Translations under genes and position numbers: made by a program
The notes under the pieces: generated by a model
The model's input: only the letters and a program-made list of their open reading frames with translations
Database searches by the model: none
Told to the model about the DNA's origin: nothing
Assembly: GCA_015499985.1 (NCBI GenBank)
Contig: JAAAUF010001069.1
Coordinates: 1-12,962, forward strand
DNA length: 12,962 nt
From: Haplosporangium gracile
Taxonomy: Eukaryota; Mortierellomycota; Mortierellomycetes; Mortierellales; Mortierellaceae
Direction: 5' to 3'
Shown: positions 1-8,600 of the stretch, piece after piece
Layout of the letters: every line of letters begins with the position of its first letter
Numbering within the stretch: position 1 is the stretch's first letter

Positions 1-389
1 ACTTTGTTAGGAAGGAGGTGGTTGTCATTAATGGAGAGGATGGGAAGGGTTCTTTTCATTCGTATCTTCTTTTGTTTTTACTTCCGTTGAAGCTGTGAGG
101 AGCAGCGGCAATTGTTGCGCAGAGTCAGGTTGTGGACCGGACTATGACTGGTGGATGATTCTTAGAAGAGTTTGGTATGTAGCTTGTTTTACTATCAAAA
201 GCCTCCCTTGGGTTTTTTAAAAGAGAAATAAAATTGCGTACAAGGATAAACGGTTTTGTTTGGCATTTGAGCTTGAAGAATTGAGGCCATACTTGAGTTG
301 TTGTTAGCTACAATCACTGGACGCAAGCTTAGGATTCTTTTGTTGCATGCGGTTTTCATTAGAAGAAAAGTAGCTAATACTTGCTATCG
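1..389. other. Left-edge region without a recognisable gene
   Basis: No ORF with family resemblance, no RNA gene and no repeat could be recognised on either strand. It lies downstream (3' side) of the decayed minus-strand kelch-like gene, so it may hold that gene's old 3' flank or the flank of a neighbour beyond the edge. Confidence 0.4.
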
Positions 390-1290
390 TTAGCGTATGC
401 TTGAGCAGTAGTGGAAACAAGATGCGCCTGCCAGACTATCGTCACCAGCTGTAAGACTCATTGCCTGTGTGTCTTGAGGGCTACGCACATGTGTGTCCAT
501 CATTCCCTCCGAACTCCTTGTCACAATATGAGATCGTGGTGGGGTAACTGGAGGTGGAGGGGTAGAAGGAGGAAGACTGTAGTAGAAACCCTGTTGATCC
601 AAGTCTCTGTAGTCCTTGATGGGTATACGGTGGACGTTGAAACCGAATTTTTCTGGAGGCTGGTGTGAGGTTATTGTGTTGTTGAGAAGAGTGTGCTTGC
701 GGATTCTTTGCGCCTCATGAAGACTACAATAGAGACCAAATAACTACCATACAGCCCGAAGTCCCCCTAATGATCGCTCCCAACTTGTGCGTGCCTGGAC
801 GCGATCAAACACGTATGAAAAAAAGATTCTCAAAGGAAGCAACGTGAAATAAACGCTAAAAAAATATTTGTCATGATTTGATCTGTCACTCGGACGAGAG
901 AAATAAAAAAAATATTGTAAAGAAGAGCGTAGGCACGCACTTGGGCTAGTATCACTTCTAATATGGTTATCCCCACTAGACGGCTAAGAGATCTCAGTTG
1001 TAGTAGCGACGGCGGCTTCTGTGATTGCAAATTAAGCGGAGCAGTGAAATTACTTATCCATTTCTCCAAACTCAAATCATAAACAATGGGGTTGGCCTCA
1101 ACAGCCCTTTGACCATCGGATCCACTCCATGCCAAGGACAGCTCTCCGATAAGGATGTAGCTCATGTAGGATCGAACAGGCCGACTCGGCTTTTGTCCAT
1201 GCGGGAGACAGCGTTGAGGACGTGGGCAGTCCCAGTGAAGTGTGTGGACGGGGTCGTGCTGGTGTCTAGAGGGATTCTTCTGCCGTGGAC
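390..1290 (-). pseudogene. Decayed kelch-repeat/transmembrane protein gene
   Basis: Read on the minus strand, about 1165-1040 encodes a kelch-blade-like segment (LAWSGSDGQ, then NPIVYDLSLEKW and NFTAP). A Thr/Ala-rich stalk in another frame follows (AVATTTEIS, then TAG). Near 795-725 a membrane-segment start reads LGAIIRGTSGCMVVIWSLL and meets a TAG. The rest of the helix and its basic stop-transfer (LVSIVVFMRRKES) continues in a different frame. An open cytoplasmic tail follows, down to the stop at 390, with a proline cluster (STPPPPVTPPRSH). The order kelch, Ser/Thr stalk, single membrane helix, Pro-rich tail is that of cell-surface kelch proteins common in Mortierella-type fungi. Frame changes at the stalk and inside the helix, plus in-frame stops, argue for a broken gene. 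Introns could explain some breaks, but not easily the one inside the helix. The N-terminal signal peptide and earlier blades were not found. 1383-1162 may hold another fragment. Confidence 0.45.
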
Positions 1291-2600
1291 GAACAATGTT
1301 GTTGCTTTTTTGTTTAGTTGCAGAATAAAAATAAAAAATAAAAGACGGCGTACGAGGGTTTTTTTAGAGGCGACAAATGCCATGTCTTGGATTGCAATGG
1401 GTGTTTAAGAAGGTAGAGGAAGAGAACGAGAAGGAGATTGTGCTGAGGTGGTCGTGATGACGGTCAAAGCGAGAGTGAATCGAATGAGATCAGAGAGAAG
1501 TTGTTTCGGGTGTCAACAGAAGACTTTTTTTATTGAAAAAACCTCTTTTCTATTGAAAAAGCCTCTTGGTCTGGTTGCCAACAGCATGGACACTTTGGTG
1601 CTGTCGATTTTTTACTAGAGGAGATATGAGAGAGAAGTAAATAAGTGTAATGAAAAAGGGAGACGGAAAGTACCTGGAAGGGATAGAAAGGAGTAAGAAA
1701 GGCAATGAAAAAAGGGTAAAGAGCGAGCAAACAAGGAAACAACTAGTCATAGGCGAGTGCAAGGAAGGAGGAGTTGGCTTTGGCTTTTCAATGGCCAACT
1801 CAAGAAAAATAAAGTAAGACTGCGAAAAAGAGGTAGTAAAAGTTGGGCTGAAGCAAACTTAATAATTTGTTCACACACACAGCAACTCCTACTTGCTTCT
1901 ATGCAGGAGATGGTTCTACTTGTTTTTAAGTAACAGACAAGATAGCAACTCATTTTTCGTTCCTTGGATGTGTAATCTTCGAGTGTTATTTTGCACTCGA
2001 GACTAGAGATCAGCAAGATGAAATGAAACTGGCATATCAATGATGGAGACGTCACAAGTAGGTGAAATACACGGTGTGTTTTTTTGGAAGGGTAAGGATC
2101 TGAGCTGAATGTTGCTCCCCTTCCCTTCGAGTATAACCAGCCTTAGACAATTGTATGTTTCTCGGTAATTGTGAACTCCCTCTCCTTGCTTCCTTTCACT
2201 TGTTTCTCGGAAGTCATTGTAACAACTGAGACACACAAGAAAAGGTAAGAGAGATGACGCAATTCGTTCCTGAATTTTTGTTTCGAATCTGCTTGAATCC
2301 GAGGTCAAAAAAAAAAAAAGAAAACGAGAAAAACAGGGTCTGTATTCTTATACCAAACGCAGTATACTGGAGAGAGGTTTTTTCGTCAAAGATGAAGCCG
2401 GTTTGTTGGCCAGTCTTTCTACACTGCCCTACACGACCCAGACTCATCTTTCTTCTTACATCCAATCTTGTCCTTCACCCAATCATCTTCCAAACGATGA
2501 TCAATGGCGCATTGTGTTTCTGATTTTCTCAACTTTCAAATGATGACCATCAACAAAAACGCGGGTTTCTAGGGAAGTTGTTCATTGTTTTGAAGGCTAA
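1291..2600. other. Intergenic region, nothing recognisable
   Basis: Several minus-strand open stretches of 70-100 codons exist, but they are Ser/Leu/Phe-rich translations of pyrimidine-rich DNA with no family resemblance and no consistent splice pattern. Small-scale structure only: a short imperfect direct repeat near 1530-1566 (ATTGAAAAA followed by CCTCTT, twice), a 7-bp perfect inverted repeat at 1979-1985/1994-2000, and an A13 run near 2307. The end nearest 2600 presumably includes the 3' UTR of the DONSON-like gene. Confidence 0.45.
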
Positions 2601-5219
2601 CTATGACAGCCAAACGTACTGTTGCTGTGTGTAGTCATATCGGAACTGGTCCAGAGACTTTGCACTGGCAAGGGTATCCGCAAGGCGAGTACTCGTTTCC
2701 GTATCGGTGTCTGTTGTTTCAGAGTGAAGTGGCCGCAGGTTGAGTCCATGCGACCGTGCATCGCTGGTTGAAATGCAAGAATACCCCACGGGTCGCTGTT
2801 GGACTGCAAAGGTCTGATAGAGATACTTGGCAGAGTTTGGGAGAACGATTCCGTGAATCTCGATTCTATACTCCATCTGCATCTTGTCTGTTCCTTGCAC
2901 AGGTCTGCTGACCATTTTGCATTTGGATACCTGAAGTTTCATCATCGCCATCAACAAAGAAAGAAGATGTGTTAGTGCTTCAGTTGTCGCGGACTGACCT
3001 TAATGCATTCAAGGACTGGATCGTTACCTGTGCTCGCTTGAGCGCTGCATGTAGAAATGGAACTCCAGCGATCAGATTGGGCGATTGATACAGGAATCCA
3101 TCTTCATACGAGGTTTTCATGTTGAGGAGGTAACTGAACAATCCATGCACGTCAACATGGCCACGGAACAAAAGAGTGCTGGAGAGATCTTTTTTTTGTG
3201 GCAGCTGAAATGGTATCGGACTGCTGCTGCTGCTAGGAATCGACCTAATTATTCGTACCATATCGTCAAAAGTTAACCAATACACGCCATGACAAAGCAT
3301 ATAGTCTTCATTTTTAGTTCTTCAATAACCCGCAAAGAGTATTACTTACGTTTCATCTTGATCCTGGTCTTCCAGGTAGTCCAAGTCGTGCTTTGAGCTA
3401 AAGTGGGTAACTGCAACTTTACCACTGAGGTTTTCAAGTTGCTCGTAGTTGATGTCTATTGACGTGGATCAACAAGCAGGACAAGTCTGAATGAATACAA
3501 GCCGTAGTCCAAATGCTGAATTTTGTCCGCAAACCTTTATCTTGAATGGCCGTATAGGCGTACCTTCGTCCTTGAGCGCCTTCCACAGGCCTGGTGTTGA
3601 GTTTGTAAGAAGCGCTTCGGGCTCGCCAGATAGCGACACAGATCCATGCTGAAATAGAACCGTCCATGAAGTTCCCACGTAATAAAAGTACGGACACGCG
3701 CCGTTCCGAAAAGACTGGTATATAGCACGGAACGATTGCTTCCTAATGTGGTGCACAACCAATTGTTAGTTTTCGTTAATGACATCCAGAATTTTGACTT
3801 TACCCTTGCATTTCACAAGGTATCGAAGAAAATTTACCCTCACCATTCTGCTGATCGGGAAAACAACTCGGTGATAGTGGTTTTGTCACTCGATGACATG
3901 TTGCTGGCATTCTTGAGCAGTTTGCTGATGTTTTGAGCCTGATGTACAGAAGGAGCGTTGGTGGGGTAAATCCAATGGTATGTCGCCGATAAGATCTGTG
4001 TTCTAGGAGAGAGGCCCAGGTCCAGTCTTGGCTCATTCTGAGGGCTGGAGAATGTCTTTTGTCTCGAAATAAAGTGCTGCAAGGCGTCGATCTCATCCGT
4101 GGGCAAAATGTGGTCGCACCAGGTCAGACTGCTCGGCGAAGTAATAGACATAGAAGACTTTAGGGTCCAATCCACCGGTAACATTGGTGTTGTCTTCGGA
4201 ACAGTGGACGCAGTTAATATTGAATTCAGAGGTTGACAGGAAATGCAATGTGCTAATTCGAGCAGTAACTACTCAATTACACCTACTTTGTGAACAGATC
4301 CTGGCTTCATTTTTACGTTCGATACTTCCGGTGCTATGGGAATAAGCGTCGAGATAATTAGTTTGTAAAGTTCACTCTGAATATTACAGAAAAGTAGAAA
4401 TAACGGAGCATTGGACCTGTACCTTGTACTTCCTTGACGAAGCGCAACGAAGGATGTTTCTACTCGTCCGTTCGAAGAGATGTCGAGAATACTACTAGTT
4501 AGCCGAATGCACCTTATAAGTGGGTTACAACTCACCATACGACAGGCTAATTACCAGGGACATTTCCAATGCTTCCTGTAGACGCGGTCTTCTTAAGCCG
4601 GGCGAGTTTGCTTCGTGCTTGAGAGAAGTGTCATATGTATCCTCAGTTAGATCGTCCTGCAATCGATCCGCATTGTCGTCCTCGTCATCATCGTCCGATT
4701 CGAGAGAAGGCTCCTTGGCAGCAATAGTTGTAGTTGCAGCAGAGTGCTGTGAGAAAGAAAACATTTGCAGAGTCTTGGTGGGATCCATAGATTCGTCCTA
4801 TTATTCAGACCAGGCCAGGAGTGAGAAATGCACGATCGATATTGGTGGCAAATTTTTTACCTGTGCTTTTCATTTTCGTGCGTTGGACAATTATACACAA
4901 CAATTGCATTTTTACATATGTATACATGAGGGCATCACTGTACCTGCAGGTCTTCAGTTTGGTCCTCATCGATATGTAGTGCAGCACAGTCTGTGGAAAG
5001 CGAGTTAGAAGTTGACTTGTAGGGTGCAACAGCAAGCTTCTCAAACGGGTTCTTGGTACCCTTTAAGGAGGTGGTGACCACTTGGAAGGGGGAGGACATT
5101 GTCCGAGTGAATGGCCGCTTTGCGAACGGAGGTCCGTCGGCATCGGCCCTGTCCTTGGCATTGCGGTCCTGGAAGGATCGAGTGCGGACAAAGGGAGATG
5201 ATCTCTTTGTTGGGAGCAT
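2601..5219 (-). CDS. DONSON: DONSON homologue (replication-fork and CMG assembly factor), nine exons
   Basis: DONSON helps load GINS/CDC45 to form the CMG helicase and stabilises forks in the nucleus (known for the animal protein). Exons: 5219-4944, 4797-4555, 4491-4423, 4376-4287, 4193-3844, 3742-3535, about 3441-3350, 3244-3028, 2930-2601. The product is about 624 residues (human about 566). Seen: an NPFEKL motif (residues 57-62) like the N-terminal NPF motif of DONSON; an acidic stretch near 125-145; LPVDW (231-235) followed by TWCDH; CPYFYYV then WTVLF (359-373) followed by GLWKALKDEG; a C-terminal segment with YRIEIHGIVLPNSA; and an aromatic C-terminus ending VWLS. These match human DONSON in order. 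Introns are 46-146 bp. Intron 5 has an ACTAAC branch site and intron 8 CACTAAC. The start has A at -3. The exon 6/7 junction is uncertain (acceptor at 3442 or 3456). Identity is high confidence; exons 3-4 and 7 are less sure. Confidence 0.9.
3221..3246 (-). promoter_or_regulatory. Tandem 3' splice acceptors before DONSON exon 8
   Basis: On the minus strand the intron 7 acceptor ATTAG (exon start 3244) is followed 12 nt later by CCTAG and then directly by CAGCAGCAG. Each AG is an in-frame alternative acceptor, since the incoming phase is kept, and use of later ones would remove Ser-Ile-Pro and then one Ser at a time. ATTAG is preferred as the first AG after a plausible GGTTAAC branch site. Which acceptors are used cannot be seen from sequence. 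Confidence 0.5.
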
Positions 5220-5616
5220 GTTTTTGTGTTTAAAATGGCGAAGGCAGAGAAGTCGACAAGAAAAAAAACTGAAAGCTACAAGTGGCCAAGGTACTTAGGT
5301 GTCACGTGTACACTTTCTCTGCCGTTTGATTTTGACGAAGTCGTTATCAAGTTGTTCTTTTCTTCGTCTTCGTTCTCTTCTTCCACCTCTTCTTCTTCCT
5401 CTCCCTCTCTCTTCCTCCTTCTCACGCACAGCCACCACCTTCCCCCCTCTGCTTTCCCCTTCCTTCTTCCTCTCCCTCTCCCCTCTCGTCTCCTTCCTCT
5501 TCTCCTCTCCCCCCTCCCTGTAACGACATCTACCCCCCACTTTATACTCTTGTTCCCAACAAACAAATAATAATACAAGAACCCTATTGTTTCCACCCAA
5601 CAACAACTACTTCTTG
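5220..5616. promoter_or_regulatory. Shared divergent promoter region of the DONSON-like and BAG6-like genes
   Basis: The two start codons face away from each other with 397 bp between them, so both core promoters and 5' UTRs must fit here. The right half of the plus strand is a long CT-rich tract (about 5347-5520), typical of fungal core promoters and 5' leaders. A TTTATACTCT at 5541-5550 lies 67-76 bp before the BAG6-like start and could be a TATA-like element. No clear TATA box was found on the DONSON side. Co-regulation is possible but not shown. Confidence 0.55.
5347..5520. repeat. CT-rich low-complexity tract
   Basis: Almost uninterrupted pyrimidine on the plus strand, built from imperfect TTCTTCC, CTCTCC and CTTCC units. 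It creates spurious long ORFs on both strands (Ser/Leu/Phe-rich on plus, Arg/Glu-rich on minus) that have no other support. It sits in the promoter/5' leader of the BAG6-like gene. Confidence 0.8.
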
Positions 5617-8600
5617 ATGACGGACACTTCGCCTTCGGGCCCCATCACCCTCAACGTCCGCACCCTTGAGGGCCAGACCCACTCCATCGACATCCCCCTT
5701 ACTCACACCGTCATCCAGCTCAAGGACTATCTCGCCACCCTCCTCGGCGTGCCCAGCCCTCGCCAGCGGCTGATCTTCCGAGGCCGGGTCATGGTCGATG
5801 ACAAACCACTTACCGAGTATTGTACGTCTACTGTGTGTCCTGTCTTCCAACTACAGCATGCAACTTATTTCATGGCAACAAGCAGGCAACAAGCAACAAC
5901 ACACCCCTTCCTTCCTTCTCTCTTTTCTGCTGATTGTTTTCTGTGCAACTCTGCACTGGCTCCCTCTCTCCCGATCGTCGTTCTCTCACGACATCACTAC
6001 CCTTTTTTTTTTTTGTCATATCCTATTATTCATTATTTATTCTGCAACCGTCCCACAAACACCGGCTCCAGTTGATCCGCTTGCACAAACTCAGTTGACT
6101 AATCTTTATTCCTCAAAACTGTCGTCTCTTTTTCTTTTTCCCATCTCCCCTCTCCCTCTCATTCCCCTTTGCTTCATTTGATGAATGAACTATAGCTCTC
6201 GAGGACGGGCACACTCTCCACCTTGTCACACGTCCAGCCGACGCACCCATAAATATCCACAATGGTATGCAAAAATGCAAACAGACAAAAAATCCACACA
6301 CAGCTTCCCAACATTCTGTTCCTGCTTTCAGTTTACTGTTGGAGGCAAATGCCACCCGTGCACCAATTACCGCCACATTTCTAACAGATTACCATTTGGC
6401 CTCTTTTAGATGCGCCTCAGGCAAGACAGACAGCAAGGGGGACTGGATCCGCTGCTGGCGGTGGACCCCTTCGATTTGACACACGCGATTACCAGTTCAG
6501 CATCATTGGTGTTGACGATGGCCCATTAGACCAACAGGTAATGCCATCGTCTCACATTGCTGTTGTTAAAAGACAACGCAAGAATCGCATATATCTAATT
6601 GACATATTGTGTTTGACCTCAATCTCATGGATTGTTTTGTTTTTATCGTTTGACAGATCATGCAGGCGCTTGGAGGTCTTGGAGGTGCACATGGGTTGGA
6701 CATGGACCTTGACGGTGGATCCACTCTGATTCAGATTGCAGGCGAACCATCGGTAAAATAACTATTCCTTTGTTCTCTTTTTTTCACGACCGAGATATGA
6801 GTGTGTAACACCATGGTATTAACATGTCGATGTTTCGACCCATGTGCATTCTTAGGTCCTCCGATCGCTTCTTGGTGCTAATGGAGGCCACTTTGTACAG
6901 CTGGGAGGAGGAGGCCCAGGAACTGCAGAAGCCTTTGAGCAAGCAAGAGCCTTGAGATCAAGAATGGTTGCTCACGGACATGTTCCCTTGGGCGCAAGTC
7001 TACCGGTATGTGCGAATCCATTTGTCACGAGTCAATTCAAGCTGTAGAGTTTGACTAATGGCTCATGTGAAAAGAAGAAAAAAAGACAAACGCTCAATCT
7101 TGCGCATGGACGTATTCTCGCAAATGTATTAACCGATCCTCTCGTTCTTTCGACACGAATTAGCCTCTGCTGACGATTGAAGCTGAATTGACACGAGTAG
7201 CTACTCAACTCAGGAACGTGCAAACCATTCTTTCCCATCCTGTCGACCAGCGTAAGTGGATACCAACACCGCCATATCGTTTGGTGAACCTAATTTGCAA
7301 TGGATTGGTTTAACACTGTTTGCTTCTCATCAAATTAGTCGAAGGCATTGAACTGGAACCACTGGATGTCCCTCCGTTAGAGGCAGTTAACAGGAATGTT
7401 GATGGGGATTCAACAGATATTGCTCGGATGGGTGACATATTGACCCAGCTTTCAGAAACAAGTCGCGCCATGGCGAACCAACTCCAGTCACTCTCGGATC
7501 AATATAACAACACCCTTGGATCATCAGATCATGCAAATCTTCAACGCATCTCTCACAGGGCAGCGAGGGCTATGTACAGATTGGCAAGCGTACAGAATAC
7601 CGTCTTTCCTATGCTCGCAAATGCAGCTTTTGTCGGCACAGCACCTGGATCTGTATCTTACCGATACCAACCACAATCTCCTTCTGCGACCAATGCTACT
7701 GCAACCCCACAACCAGCCTCTGGCGAGCGACCCCCTTCTCAACAAGGACGAATCGTCCAGGGCATTCCATTTCCGGCATTCATTCGCGGAGCTGGAGCAT
7801 CTCCTGTCACTATGGGTATGATTCCCTCCATCATGGCACATGCACGTGCATCCGCCCAGAGTGTCAACGCTGCCATGGCGGCTGCCGCAGCTGCGGCTGG
7901 TGCACCAGCAGTAAATTTGATAACACCCGCCTCTGCAGCATCGGCTCCTGCAGCTCCCATCATAACTCTTGCAACTCCTGCAGCCACTGCAACGCCTGCT
8001 GCCCCACGTACCACCGCCGCCCAAAGGACGACCCCAGCCGCATCCGTCCCTGTTCCTCAGCCAGGCGCTGGACCTATCGGACAGATGGTGCTTGGTCCCA
8101 ACGGAAGTCTCTCTTATACCATTCAGACGCCTGTAAGACTCGCAAACAGAAGCGCTGGACGCTTACCGACTTACGCTACCGCTGCCGCTGCCGCTGCCAC
8201 CGCCAATCCTTTCGCTCTGAACTCGAATCAAGGAATGCCTACGCGCTTTATGATCCCTGCTGATTTTGCTGGTGCCGGGTTTTTGGACTTTTGGAGAAAC
8301 TTGTCAGGACAGTCACCGACATCTGCATCGGTATCCACCCCAGGAAGCGTTACTGCTCCTGCCACAGCATCGGGCTCAACTCAAGCGGAGCCTAGTTTAA
8401 ATGCTTCCTCATCCTCTCGGAGACGCGAGAGACCCGAGGAATTCTCACAAGAGGACGCGGATAGAGCAGCATCCAGAAGGCGGCTTGAGACCCAGGTCTC
8501 GCAGATGAACTCTTCCTTGCTCGAGCTGGAGAATCGACTTCAGCACGAGCTCGATCATATCCTTGGCAGGTCAGGATTGGGACTGGGATTGAGATTAGGA

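Noticed and set aside
411..668. Plus-strand 85-codon ORF
   Set aside because: Overlaps the opposite-strand tail of the kelch-like remnant, which has a more protein-like Pro-rich composition; no family resemblance.
1979..2000. 7-bp inverted repeat TCGAGTG/CACTCGA with an 8-nt loop
   Set aside because: Too short and isolated to support a terminator, RNA element or transposon end.
5276..5606. Minus-strand Arg/Glu-rich ORFs and plus-strand Ser/Leu ORFs near 5226-5606
   Set aside because: Translations of the CT-rich low-complexity tract; no start context or family resemblance.
7884..7897. 14-bp perfect palindrome GCCGCAGCTGCGGC
   Set aside because: Lies within Ala codons of a low-complexity coding run; explained by codon composition.
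7524..8024. Long minus-strand ORF, Cys/Arg/Gly/Ser-rich, opposite exon 7 of the BAG6-like gene
   Set aside because: It is antisense to a well-supported coding exon and its odd composition is a by-product of the Ala/Pro/Thr codons on the other strand; no motif or splice support.
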